The notes under the pieces were generated by a model. It worked only from the letters and a program-made list of their open reading frames with translations. It was not told the origin of the DNA and did no database searches. From an uncultured Aeromonadales bacterium (lineage in GTDB: Bacteria; Pseudomonadota; Gammaproteobacteria; Enterobacterales; Succinivibrionaceae): a DNA stretch of 38,983 bases. This document shows, piece by piece, positions 1 to 8,118 of this stretch (within the stretch, counting starts at the first letter, position 1; the number at the start of each line of letters is the position of its first letter). The translations under genes and the position numbers were made by a program. The stretch is from positions 1 to 38,983 of the forward strand of contig CACWLF010000019.1 of NCBI GenBank assembly GCA_902761645.1. The letters are read 5' to 3'.

Positions 1-229
1 ACCGCCACCTTTACCTACGTGAATTCCGTATAGATATTGGACTTCGAGTTATTTGGCACTCTTGCCCTCCACGTCGGCCTGAAGTGATTTCTGTACGTCG
101 GTTCAACACTTTGCTATCGCTTCTTTCAGCTATCACGTCGCCATGATCACCTTGCGAGTCGCTAATCCTTTCCTCTAGCGGACGGATTCGGGACTTTCAC
201 CCTAAAGATTATACTCATGCCGAGCACAC
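1..229 (-). mobile_element. Group IIC intron, 5' part of the ribozyme (rest lies left of the window)
   Basis: Read on the minus strand, the element starts at 229 with GTGTGCTCGGCATGAG, followed by AGGGTGAAAGTCCCGAA and GACTCGCAAGG. These match the 5' end and domain I of bacterial group IIC introns such as the Oceanobacillus iheyensis intron, as I remember that sequence. The GUGYG 5' end falls one base after the U-run of the proS terminator. Class C introns are known to insert just downstream of Rho-independent terminators, so sequence and position agree. Only the first 229 nt are present; the reverse transcriptase ORF and domains V/VI would lie beyond position 1. Exon and intron run in the same direction as proS transcription. 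Confidence 0.85.
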
Positions 230-230
230 C

Positions 231-259
231 AAAAAAAAGCGATTCCGCAGAATCGCTTT
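231..259 (-). terminator. Rho-independent terminator of proS
   Basis: A perfect 10-bp stem (AAAGCGATTC at 236-245, GAATCGCTTT at 250-259) with a 4-nt loop is followed on the minus strand by eight U residues (231-238). It lies about 30 nt after the proS stop. It is also the docking hairpin for the group IIC intron that begins at 229. Confidence 0.9.
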
Positions 260-287
260 CTCAATAAAAAAACTGAAGAAAACTGAA

Positions 288-2012
288 CTATTTTTTAATA
301 AGTTTAGTTAATTCGCTGATTAAATCAGTAGCAGGAAGAACTGATTTTTCTCCGGTTATACGGTTTTTGAATTCAACGGTGTTATTTGCTAAATTCTTGG
401 CACCGATTACCACCTGATACGGCACACCGATTAGTTCGGCATCAGCGAACATAACTCCCGGACGTTCATTACGATCGTCATAATAAACATCAAAATTCTG
501 TTTTTCCAGATCTGCATAAAGCTGTTCGCAGAATTCCTTAACTTCAGGGGACTTGTGCATATTCATCGGTATAACTGCAAGATCGTACGGAGCGATTTGC
601 GGAGGAAGGGCAATACCGTATTCATCATGATGCTGTTCTATTGCCGCTGCAACCACGCGGGTTACACCTATACCGTAGCATCCCATTTCCAGTATTACGT
701 TTTTACCTTCATCATTAAGCACGGTGCAGTTCATTGCTTCTGAATATTTTCTGCCCAGCTGGAAGATATGACCTACCTCGATGCCTCTTTTCAGGATAAT
801 CGTTCCTTTTCCGTCAGGTGACGGATCTCCGGCTTCAACATTGCGAAGATCGGCTACTTCATAATCAGGAACATCTCTCTTCCAGTTTGTTCCTGTATAA
901 TGTGTACCGTCCTCATTTCCTCCGGAAATAAAGTCGCTCAGGTATTCTGCGGTGCGATCCACAATGATGCGACCTTTGAATCCTACAGGTCCGAGCGAGC
1001 CTGTATGACATCCTACGTACTTGACAATCTGTTCATCGGTGGCGAAAGTCAGTGGTTTTGCAATTCCCGGAATCTTTTCCGCCTTGACTTCATTCAGTTC
1101 ATGATTTCCGCGCAGAACCAGAGCGATTAATGGAGTTTCCTCCTGCTCGGTTTTTTCTCCCACAACCAGGAGTGTCTTGGCAACCTTTTCCGCCGGCTGT
1201 TTAAAGAATGCGGCAACCTCGTCAACGGTATGGCATCCCGGAGTCTGAATCTTTTGCAGTTCTGCGGTTCCTTCTGGTTTTTCCCCTGTCGGAGCCAGCG
1301 CTTCTGTCAGCTCTATGTTTGCCGCAAAATTTGATTCGGTTGAAAATGCTATCAAATCCTCTCCGCTGTCGGCCAGTACCTGGAATTCATGGGAAGATGA
1401 ACCTCCTATGGAGCCTGTATCAGCCTGAACAGGTCTGAAATCCAGTCCCATGCGGGTGAAGGCATTGCAGTATGCCTGATACATATCCTGGTATGTCTTG
1501 TCCAGAGATTCACGATCGGTATGGAATGAGTATGCATCTTTCATGATGAATTCCCTGCCGCGCATTACACCGAAGCGAGGTCTTATTTCATCACGGAACT
1601 TGGTCTGGATCTGATACAGGTTGATCGGCAGCTGCTTGTAGCTGCTGATTTCATTTTTTACCAGATTGGTGATAATTTCCTCGTGGGTTGGTCCCAGTAC
1701 GAAATCAACATTGTGGCGATCCTTAAAACGGCATAATTCCGGGCCGTAATGCTCCCATCTGCCGGATTCCTGCCACAGTTCGGCAGGCTGCACCACCGGC
1801 ATAACAAGTTCAATGGCGCCGGCTTTGTTCATCTCTTCACGGATAATCGCGGTTACCTTGTTCAACACCTTCAGACCGGTAGGCAGCCATGTGAACAGGC
1901 CGTTGGCTAATTTTCTGATATAGCCTGCTCGAAGCATTAATTTATGACTTTCAACAACTGCTTCTGCAGGTGTTTCCTTTAGGGTACTTAGTAAATATTT
2001 ACTTGTTCTCAT
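288..2012 (-). CDS. proS: Proline--tRNA ligase, bacterial type with editing domain
   Basis: Charges tRNA-Pro with proline in the cytoplasm. The 574-aa length is typical of the E. coli-type enzyme (572 aa). The class II core is visible: motif 2 around [17 protein letters not shown] and MKDAYSFH, and motif 3 at [17 protein letters not shown]. Between them lies the YbaK-like INS editing domain (about residues 225-400), with a VAKTLLVV segment carrying a candidate editing lysine. The C-terminal anticodon-binding domain begins near the [11 protein letters not shown] stretch. The ATG at 2012 follows a weak GGA-type ribosome binding site. The gene is divergent from gltX, with a strong terminator behind it. 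In E. coli proS sits beside trmO and rcsF; here those two genes are a few kb away on the other strand, so the old neighbourhood is partly kept. Confidence 0.97.
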   Translation of the reverse strand: MRTSKYLLSTLKETPAEAVVESHKLMLRAGYIRKLANGLFTWLPTGLKVLNKVTAIIREEMNKAGAIELVMPVVQPAELWQESGRWEHYGPELCRFKDRHNVDFVLGPTHEEIITNLVKNEISSYKQLPINLYQIQTKFRDEIRPRFGVMRGREFIMKDAYSFHTDRESLDKTYQDMYQAYCNAFTRMGLDFRPVQADTGSIGGSSSHEFQVLADSGEDLIAFSTESNFAANIELTEALAPTGEKPEGTAELQKIQTPGCHTVDEVAAFFKQPAEKVAKTLLVVGEKTEQEETPLIALVLRGNHELNEVKAEKIPGIAKPLTFATDEQIVKYVGCHTGSLGPVGFKGRIIVDRTAEYLSDFISGGNEDGTHYTGTNWKRDVPDYEVADLRNVEAGDPSPDGKGTIILKRGIEVGHIFQLGRKYSEAMNCTVLNDEGKNVILEMGCYGIGVTRVVAAAIEQHHDEYGIALPPQIAPYDLAVIPMNMHKSPEVKEFCEQLYADLEKQNFDVYYDDRNERPGVMFADAELIGVPYQVVIGAKNLANNTVEFKNRITGEKSVLPATDLISELTKLIKK

Positions 2013-2037
2013 ACAAATATTCCAAAATTAAAAAATT

Positions 2038-2052
2038 TTAGGAATTATATCA
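2038..2052 (-). promoter_or_regulatory. Probable proS promoter, extended -10
   Basis: On the minus strand TGATATAAT gives an extended -10 element (TATAAT at 2044-2049), about 31 nt upstream of the proS ATG. No good -35 is visible at 17 bp, which is tolerated by extended -10 promoters. The inferred transcript start is near 2037. Confidence 0.6.
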
Positions 2053-2182
2053 CAATTAGATGTTTTTCTCGCTTTAATGACGATTTTTTATTGGCGTTTT
2101 TATGAACTTCAATGAGTGCGGAAACAGAATGTGACAACCGATAAAATTCGGTTTGATGCAACGGCTTTTTTTATCAACTTTA

Positions 2183-2211
2183 TTGCTAGAAGGAGTTATT
2201 TTAACTATAAT
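2183..2211 (+). promoter_or_regulatory. Probable sigma-70 promoter of gltX
   Basis: TTGCTA (2183-2188), a 17-bp spacer and a consensus TATAAT (2206-2211) lie about 100 nt upstream of gltX. The transcript would begin near 2218 with an untranslated leader of about 90 nt. I see no T-box or other clear leader structure. Confidence 0.7.
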
Positions 2212-2309
2212 TACAACATAGATCTTAACGTCTAATATCTAAAAAGATTTTCTCTTATTTGTGTAGAAAATATACAAATATTTAAACAAGTTAAAGGTTG
2301 ATTAACAAA

Positions 2310-3722
2310 ATGACTATCAAAACTAGATTTGCGCCTAGTCCGACAGGTTTTTTGCACGTCGGCGGTGCCAGAACTGCATTATATTCATGGTTATACGCAA
2401 AGCATAACGGCGGACAGTTTGTTTTAAGAATCGAGGATACCGATCGTGAACGTTCAACCCAGGAAGCCATTGATGCAATAATTGAATCCATGAAGTGGCT
2501 GAATTTGAGCTGGGATGAGGGTCCGTATTATCAGACCAAAAGATTCGACCGCTATAATCAGCTGATAGATGAAATGCTGGCTGATGGTCGTGCCTATAAA
2601 TGCTACTGTACCAAGGAACGTCTGGAACAGCTTCGTGAAGAGCAGATGAAACGCGGAGAGAAACCATGCTACGACGGTCACTGCCGCTGCTCGCAGGAAC
2701 ATCATTCTCCGGATGAACCTTACTGTGTAAGATTTAAAAATCCGACTGAAGGTACAGTCAAGTTCCACGATCACATTCGCGGAGATGTTGAAATCAGCAA
2801 CAGGGAACTTGATGATCTGGTTATCAGAAGAACTGACGGTACTCCTACCTACAATTTCTGTGTGGTTGTTGATGACTATGATATGGGCATTACCCATGTT
2901 GTGAGAGGCGAAGATCATGTTAACAACACCCCTCGTCAGATTAATATATACAAGGCTCTGAATGCAAAGGTTCCTGAATTTGCTCATGTGTCCATGATTC
3001 TTGGATCCGACGGAGCAAAACTGTCAAAGCGTCATGGAGCTGTAAGTGTAATGCAGTATCGCGATGACGGTTTCCTGCCGGAGGCTCTGCTTAACTATCT
3101 GGTAAGACTGGGATGGGGCCACGGAGATCAGGAACTGTTCAGTGTTCAGGAAATGATTGATTTGTTTGATCTGGATTCCGTAAGCAAATCAGCTTCAGCG
3201 TTCGATTTGAACAAACTCAAATGGATGAACAACCATTACATCAAAACACTGGATCCTGAATATGTTGCAACTCATCTTGAGTGGCACATGAAGGATCAGA
3301 AGATCGATTATTCGAAGGGTCCTAAGCTGTCGGCAATCGTGAAGGCATATGCTGAACGCTGCAACACCCTGAAGGAAATGGCGGATCAGTGCCGTTATGT
3401 ATATGAGGACTTTACAGAACTGGATGAGGCTGCCTCTAAAAAATGGTTCAAGGCCAACACTCCGGAAGCTTTGACCAGATGTCTTGAAAAGTTTGCTGAT
3501 TTATCTGAAAGCGAATGGAAAGCCGAAAATATTCATCCGGTTGTTGAAGCGGTAGCCCAGGAAATGGAAATCGGCATGGGTAAGGTCGGCATGCCTTTAA
3601 GAATTGCTGTTACAGGACGGGGACAGTCTCCTGGAATCGATGTAACCATGGAACTTATCGGCAGAGAAAAGAGTCTTGAGCGAATTGCAAAAGTTCGTGA
3701 TATGCTGGCTGCAAAGGCGTAG
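2310..3722 (+). CDS. gltX: Glutamate--tRNA ligase
   Basis: Class I aminoacyl-tRNA synthetase that charges tRNA-Glu. It is 470 aa and close to E. coli GltX (471 aa) along its whole length. The HIGH-type signature is seen in [15 protein letters not shown], and the KMSKS-type signature in [14 protein letters not shown]...C..H cluster near residues 98-127 corresponds to the zinc-binding insert of the E. coli enzyme. An in-frame TTG lies at 2298, but the AAAGG at 2293-2297 abuts it with no spacer. The same site stands 12 nt from the ATG at 2310, and homologues begin at the matching point, so 2310 is chosen. Divergent from proS; a separate unknown gene follows 49 nt later. Confidence 0.97.
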   Translation: MTIKTRFAPSPTGFLHVGGARTALYSWLYAKHNGGQFVLRIEDTDRERSTQEAIDAIIESMKWLNLSWDEGPYYQTKRFDRYNQLIDEMLADGRAYKCYCTKERLEQLREEQMKRGEKPCYDGHCRCSQEHHSPDEPYCVRFKNPTEGTVKFHDHIRGDVEISNRELDDLVIRRTDGTPTYNFCVVVDDYDMGITHVVRGEDHVNNTPRQINIYKALNAKVPEFAHVSMILGSDGAKLSKRHGAVSVMQYRDDGFLPEALLNYLVRLGWGHGDQELFSVQEMIDLFDLDSVSKSASAFDLNKLKWMNNHYIKTLDPEYVATHLEWHMKDQKIDYSKGPKLSAIVKAYAERCNTLKEMADQCRYVYEDFTELDEAASKKWFKANTPEALTRCLEKFADLSESEWKAENIHPVVEAVAQEMEIGMGKVGMPLRIAVTGRGQSPGIDVTMELIGREKSLERIAKVRDMLAAKA

Positions 3723-3771
3723 GTTGTTTTTTATTGGAATAGTTAATTTAATAAGGTGTAGAGAGTAATAC

Positions 3772-4977
3772 ATGGCTGTTATTATTAATAGTAATCGTGT
3801 AAAGTTTGTTATCAGAGCACTGGTTGCTGCCGGATTATGCGGTGTTGATGTTAGTGAACTTGGTCAGGTTGAATCCTTTATGGAAAATCATAAGGATCTG
3901 CTGAAAACGCTTTTTGATATGCGTATCTACCCTAATCCGAAAGTGGATGAATATAGAAATCTGCTGATTTCAATGCATCCTTATGCTCTTTTATATAATT
4001 TGGGCAGTGCTGAAAAAATGTCTCCGGTTTGCCCTGCAATGGCCCGCGAAAAGAAGGTGTTTGAAAAAAGCGCCCGTCATGAGCTGGCTTATGAAGGCTC
4101 TAAATACTATTCCATTTACGTTGCTGATACTGCTGTTAATCCGGTTATTCCGAAAGGAGATTTTGTTGAAATCAAAACACGTGAAAACCGGGTTAGCGGC
4201 AAACTGATGAACATGCTGTTTGTTAATCCGAACAGCGTTATCGTGTTTGATGCAAGCGACTGTGCAAAGACCATCTTTACTGTAATAGAGGAATTCAAAT
4301 CTAAGTACTGCGCCTACTGGAATTTTGACTTTGATGTCAGCATGAATACCGACTTCCCGAATAAGCGCAGAATCATCAGCAAGGCCTACACACATTCAAG
4401 CAAGGAATTTGTTCCTAATCCTTCCATAGGTGTTATCCCGTACACATTTTCCAAGGATGATTTCTGGCATCTGCCTAACATGTTCCAGGATGCACAGTAC
4501 CTGGCAGATATTGATTTTACATATTTCTACCGTGATATTATCGGCAAGTCGAAGAGTACGCCTTCCGCTCCTAAGACTGTTCACAAGAATATGATTTCAA
4601 ATCTGGAGTTTTCCAATATGGATCCTATCGACGGTATAAGAAATTATATTGCGTACCACTGGTTCTTCAGTGAACTGCCTGATGCAACCATGGATATTTT
4701 TACCAACCTGAATGAGTCTGTGGTGGGTGAGGAGGAATTCCTGAATTTGAATCTCGGAATCCTGAAGTATTATATTTCCTCGATTCATGCATTGAATATG
4801 GCAACCATTAAAAAGAATCCGGAAATTGAAGAAATTGTTGAAAGAAATGTTCAGGCGCTGCAGCAGTATACTCTGGAACATCCGGAATTTCTGTATGAAT
4901 TGCTGAGCAATACGGATGATAATTATCAGTATCTGATTGATAATAATCCAGTTGAGAAATTATTTTCAGGTTTATAG
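3772..4977 (+). CDS. Hypothetical protein, 401 aa, family not recognised
   Basis: I do not recognise this protein. It is an intact 401-aa reading frame with an ATG at 3772 preceded by AAGGTG and GAGAG purine runs, and its base composition matches its neighbours. It has no signal peptide, transmembrane segment or obvious nucleotide-binding motif, so a soluble cytoplasmic protein is the simplest reading. It starts with a hydrophobic stretch (residues 8-25) that looks like a folded helix rather than a signal. It contains scattered aromatic-rich segments and ends in an acidic helical region (about 330-400). It lies 49 nt after gltX in the same direction, so the two may share a transcript, and it ends just before the tRNA-Ala promoter. 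Lineage-restricted is my guess. Confidence 0.75.
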   Translation: MAVIINSNRVKFVIRALVAAGLCGVDVSELGQVESFMENHKDLLKTLFDMRIYPNPKVDEYRNLLISMHPYALLYNLGSAEKMSPVCPAMAREKKVFEKSARHELAYEGSKYYSIYVADTAVNPVIPKGDFVEIKTRENRVSGKLMNMLFVNPNSVIVFDASDCAKTIFTVIEEFKSKYCAYWNFDFDVSMNTDFPNKRRIISKAYTHSSKEFVPNPSIGVIPYTFSKDDFWHLPNMFQDAQYLADIDFTYFYRDIIGKSKSTPSAPKTVHKNMISNLEFSNMDPIDGIRNYIAYHWFFSELPDATMDIFTNLNESVVGEEEFLNLNLGILKYYISSIHALNMATIKKNPEIEEIVERNVQALQQYTLEHPEFLYELLSNTDDNYQYLIDNNPVEKLFSGL

Positions 4978-4987
4978 TTTTTATAAT

Positions 4988-5016
4988 TTGCAAAAATGCA
5001 TAACTTTTGATACTAT
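4988..5016 (+). promoter_or_regulatory. Probable promoter of tRNA-Ala
   Basis: TTGCAA (4988-4993), a 17-bp spacer and TACTAT (5011-5016) end about 12 nt before the mature tRNA. The discriminator and initial region (AGGTCTGCG) is GC-rich, as in stable-RNA promoters under stringent control. Confidence 0.6.
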
Positions 5017-5028
5017 AGGTCTGCGTTT

Positions 5029-5104
<76 letters not shown>

Positions 5105-5170
5105 ATGCGGTCTTATAGTTATTTTCTTTATATCATTTCCACATATTCATTTTTGTTTCAGTTTCTTGTT

Positions 5171-5542
5171 ATGAAAAATAGATATTTTATTCTCTGTTCG
5201 CTGGTTTGTTTGACAGGATGCAGCTGGTTCAGTTTCAGCACCAATGTGGATCCTGAAAACTTTACCGAGTATTATAAATCAAGTCTGGTTAAACAGTATC
5301 ACAAGGAAGACCTGCAGACTTTGGAGAATTATGAAGATTTGGGTCCGGTTGAAGGAATAAGCTGTCAGGCTGCACCGGAGGAAGCTGAACCAAAGGAAAA
5401 ACTGGCAATGAAATATATGCTTGAATCCGCCTACGATATTGGCGCCAATGCGGTTGTTACAGGAAAATGCATTGAACTTGAGGCAACATTGCATTGTATA
5501 AAGGAATATACCTGCTACGGTCAGGCTTTAAAGGTTAAATAA
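5171..5542 (+). CDS. rcsF: RcsF-like outer-membrane stress-sensing lipoprotein
   Basis: RcsF is an outer-membrane lipoprotein that signals envelope damage to the Rcs phosphorelay. This 123-aa protein has a short signal and a lipobox CLTGC (acylated Cys17, followed by Ser, so outer-membrane sorting is expected). The C-terminal domain fits E. coli RcsF by eye: DLGPVEGISCQA, GANAVVTGKC and CYGQALKV. All four cysteines of the two RcsF disulfides are present. The proline-rich linker is replaced by a short charged segment. A longer in-frame start at 5060 lies inside the tRNA and is rejected. The next gene is trmO, as in E. coli, which supports the assignment. The Rcs phosphorelay genes are not in this window, so signalling through Rcs is unproven. 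Confidence 0.85.
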   Translation: MKNRYFILCSLVCLTGCSWFSFSTNVDPENFTEYYKSSLVKQYHKEDLQTLENYEDLGPVEGISCQAAPEEAEPKEKLAMKYMLESAYDIGANAVVTGKCIELEATLHCIKEYTCYGQALKVK

Positions 5543-5550
5543 CTGCGCTC

Positions 5551-6255
5551 ATGATTGAAAAAACTGTCAGTGCCATTGGAATAGTTCATTCGCCGTTCAA
5601 GGAAAAATTTGCAGTGCCGCGTCAGGCCAAGCTGGTTGCCGATATTGAATCCCGGATAGAACTTTTTCCTCCGTATGACGATCTTAACTGTTTTCGCGGA
5701 ATCGAAAATTTTTCTCATCTGTGGCTTATTTTTGATTTTAATTTAATTGAAGATCATTCCTTCAGAGCTCTAGTTCGTCCGCCCCGTCTTGGCGGCAATA
5801 AAAAGATGGGCGTTTTTGCAACAAGATCTCCGTACCGTCCGAACAATCTGGGTTTGTCATCGGTTGTCAACAGAGGCGTCGAACGTCGAAATAACAAAAC
5901 ATATCTGCTTATTGCCGGAGCCGATTTGGTCGAGGGAACACCGGTAATCGACATTAAACCGTATATAAAATTCACTGATGCAATAGAGCATGCCGACAGT
6001 GCGTATGCAAGGATTCCTCCTCCTGAAATGAATGTTGAATTTTCAGATGAGGCAGAAACCTTTATTGAAAATCTGGATTTAGGCAAATACCCCAGTCTGG
6101 TGGAAATAATAAAGGAAATTGTTTCCTATGATCCGCGTCCTGCATACAGAACGGATTCTGATGAGCATGAATACGGATTTAAATTCTATGAATTTGATAT
6201 AAAATTCAGAGTTATGCAGAGATGTATTATGATTACATCGATCGTTTATGTATAA
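5551..6255 (+). CDS. trmO: tRNA (adenine(37)-N6)-methyltransferase TrmO
   Basis: TrmO (TsaA/YaeB family) uses S-adenosylmethionine to methylate N6 of threonylcarbamoyl-adenosine at position 37 of tRNA-Thr. Its length of 234 aa is almost identical to E. coli TrmO (235 aa). Family signatures are present: IGIVHSPFKEKFAVPRQ at the N-terminus, GIENFSHLWLIFDF, ATRSPYRPNNLGLS, and DIKPYIKFTDAIEHA. The start at 5551 lies 8 nt after the rcsF stop, so the two are probably co-transcribed. An inverted-order rcsF/trmO/proS cluster exists in enterobacteria. The gene ends 18 nt before the convergent epimerase gene. Confidence 0.95.
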   Translation: MIEKTVSAIGIVHSPFKEKFAVPRQAKLVADIESRIELFPPYDDLNCFRGIENFSHLWLIFDFNLIEDHSFRALVRPPRLGGNKKMGVFATRSPYRPNNLGLSSVVNRGVERRNNKTYLLIAGADLVEGTPVIDIKPYIKFTDAIEHADSAYARIPPPEMNVEFSDEAETFIENLDLGKYPSLVEIIKEIVSYDPRPAYRTDSDEHEYGFKFYEFDIKFRVMQRCIMITSIVYV

Positions 6256-6273
6256 AAAAGCGGGTGTTTGCTG

Positions 6274-7206
6274 TCAGTAAAGATCTTCGTCTTTTTGTTT
6301 ATTTAAAATGTCGTCAAGAGCCTCGTCCAGATCCGGATGTTTAAACTTGAAACCATCCTCTGTCAGACGCTTCGGGCATGCGCACTGTGACGATGTTATA
6401 AGTTCGGATCTTCCTCCCATAAACAGTCTGATTACCCAGTTCGGAATGGTCAGAAAGTTTATGCGGTGAAGTGTTTTGGAAAGTGCTTTGCAGAAGTCTT
6501 TATTGGTGCTTGGATTTGGTGTGCAGACATTGTACACGCCGGTACATTTTTCGTTATTGATGATATAAAGCAGTGCATTGGTAACGTCGTCAAGATGAAC
6601 CCAGGGAACATACTGATCCCCTTTTCCTATTTTCCCTCCGATGTTCCATTTGAAAAAAGGCAGAATACTTGCGAGTAATCCGTATTTTTTTACCAGAACA
6701 ATGCCGATCCTTACCACACAGTGACGATTTACTATATTGGAAATTTTCTTGCTGTTGTTTTCAACCTGGTCGGTAACACTTTGCAGAAATGATGTCGGTG
6801 ACACGACTGTTTCTTCGGTCACTTCCTCTGAACCGCAGTTGCCGTAATAACCGGTAGCGGAAAATGTTATCCACAGTTTCGGTTTGATTTTATTCTGCAG
6901 ACAGCGTATATAAATATAGTCTGTACTGAGCAAACGGCTGTTGATGATTTTCTTTTTCTGATTTTTGGTCCATGGCTTTGATGCTATCGGCGTTCCTGCA
7001 AGGTTAAGAATTATATCAATCTTGTCTTCTTTCCAGCCTTTCTTGTAATCAGTGAAGGTTATGTTTTTGTTCTGAAGGGGAAGCCTGTTTTTTGCCTGTT
7101 CTTCATTGCGGGTCAAAATGATAATATAATTGGTTTTATCCTTTAACAGTTCGTTAACTATCTGCTGACCGATAAGACCTGTTGCCCCTGCAATTAAAAA
7201 ATTCAC
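6274..7206 (-). CDS. NAD-dependent epimerase-like protein, YfcH / SDR39U1 family
   Basis: A 310-aa atypical short-chain dehydrogenase of the TIGR01777/YfcH type. The N-terminal Rossmann motif GATGLIGQQIV is clear. FSATGYYG carries the Tyr-containing active-site region, and VPWVHLDDVTNALLYII with GVYNVCTP are typical C-terminal family blocks. The in vivo substrate of this family is not established. The start is a GTG at 7206 with AGGAG about 6 nt upstream; no upstream ATG fits. A TATAAT on the minus strand at 7243-7248 is a likely -10. Convergent with trmO. Confidence 0.85.
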   Translation of the reverse strand: MNFLIAGATGLIGQQIVNELLKDKTNYIIILTRNEEQAKNRLPLQNKNITFTDYKKGWKEDKIDIILNLAGTPIASKPWTKNQKKKIINSRLLSTDYIYIRCLQNKIKPKLWITFSATGYYGNCGSEEVTEETVVSPTSFLQSVTDQVENNSKKISNIVNRHCVVRIGIVLVKKYGLLASILPFFKWNIGGKIGKGDQYVPWVHLDDVTNALLYIINNEKCTGVYNVCTPNPSTNKDFCKALSKTLHRINFLTIPNWVIRLFMGGRSELITSSQCACPKRLTEDGFKFKHPDLDEALDDILNKQKDEDLY

Positions 7207-7242
7207 CGTAAACTCCTAATTTGTTATTGTTTTCTGAGTGAA

Positions 7243-7248
7243 ATTATA
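7243..7248 (-). promoter_or_regulatory. Probable -10 box for the YfcH-type gene
   Basis: A consensus TATAAT on the minus strand lies 36 nt upstream of the GTG start. The -35 region (TTCACT/TCACTT near 7266-7272) is poor, so this is moderate evidence only. Confidence 0.45.
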
Positions 7249-7315
7249 CCGGATTATAAAATAACAAGTGAAATTTAAGTTTGATTGTTTTCACGTATTT
7301 GTTTAAAGCCGACAT

Positions 7316-7403
7316 GTGTTTCCGCCGATTGCAGAGTTTTATGAATCTGAAGATCTGATACGGTTATTCATGTATTAGCAGATTCCAGGGTCGGCGTAAA
7401 CAC
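7316..7403. other. 88-nt nested inverted-repeat element, possible structured RNA or MITE
   Basis: Outer arms GTGTTTCCGCCGA (7316-7328) and TCGGCGTAAACAC (7391-7403) pair over 13 positions with one mismatch. Inside, GAATCTG (7343-7349) pairs with CAGATTC (7379-7385). After a 5-nt bulge CTGATAC (7355-7361) pairs with GTATTAG (7372-7378, one G-T), leaving a 10-nt loop. The two inner 3' arms are contiguous. The element is GC-richer than the flanks. No U-run follows on either strand, so it is not a standard terminator. Confidence 0.5.
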
Positions 7404-7446
7404 TGAGACAGATTGCACCGGTAATAATCGAGATGATCGGTATTTT

Positions 7447-8118
7447 TCAGAAGAGTGTATCCAATGATTTGATGACGGTTATCTTTCCCCTTCCGAGTTT
7501 TATAATTCCACGATGTTCAAAATCTTTTAAAATTCTTGATACAACCTCACGTGTTGAGTTGATCTCTCTGGCGATCTGCTCGTGAGTGATCCGTATGCTG
7601 CTGTCACCGCTGTTTTTAAGTTTATTTGTCAGCATGTCTGCAATGCGATGATCTACGCGTGCAAACAAAATCAGCTGCATCTGGCACATAACGTTTGAAA
7701 ATCTTTCTCCCAGTTTTTCATACAGAAAACATCGGATGTGGAGGTTATGTTCCTTAAAATTGACCAGGTGAAAGGCCGGTATTACAAGAAGTGTGCAGTC
7801 GGTCTGCGCAATCATGTGCGTTCTGAATGAAATCCTGTTCAGAACGCATGACGCTGAGAGAACGTCGCAGTCTCCTGCAGAAACCTGATAAAGCTGTATT
7901 TCACGTCCTTCCTCGGAGAGCATGAAAGTCCGCAGAGAACCTGAAATAACGGCTATCAGACCAAGGCATTCCTGCTCCCGTGAGTAGATAAGACTTCCCT
8001 GTTTATAGTTTCTGATCAAGGCTGCATCAATGAGTTCAGTCTGCTCTTTTTTCGTAAGATTTGACCAGAAACCAAAGGAAGCAAGATGCTTTACGAGATC
8101 AGATGAAGAGGTTGACAT
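7447..8118 (-). CDS. Crp/Fnr family transcriptional regulator
   Basis: Predicted DNA-binding regulator of 223 aa: an N-terminal cyclic-nucleotide-type beta-barrel (about residues 20-130), a long dimerisation helix, and a winged helix near the C-terminus (THEQIAREINSTREVVSRIL). It lacks the N-terminal cysteine cluster of FNR. It does carry GDCDVLSASC in the barrel, two cysteines seven residues apart, which could be redox- or thiol-responsive (inference). A longer reading to 8169 is possible, but the ATG at 8118 has GGAG 7 nt upstream, so 8118 is chosen. It overlaps the 3' end of the CoA-disulfide reductase fusion by 20 nt, implying translational coupling and a shared pathway. Confidence 0.85.
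   Translation of the reverse strand: MSTSSSDLVKHLASFGFWSNLTKKEQTELIDAALIRNYKQGSLIYSREQECLGLIAVISGSLRTFMLSEEGREIQLYQVSAGDCDVLSASCVLNRISFRTHMIAQTDCTLLVIPAFHLVNFKEHNLHIRCFLYEKLGERFSNVMCQMQLILFARVDHRIADMLTNKLKNSGDSSIRITHEQIAREINSTREVVSRILKDFEHRGIIKLGRGKITVIKSLDTLF

Noticed and set aside
2013-2309. T-box or other amino-acid riboswitch between proS and gltX
   Set aside because: No T-box sequence, specifier loop or terminator/antiterminator pair is visible; only ordinary promoter elements are seen.
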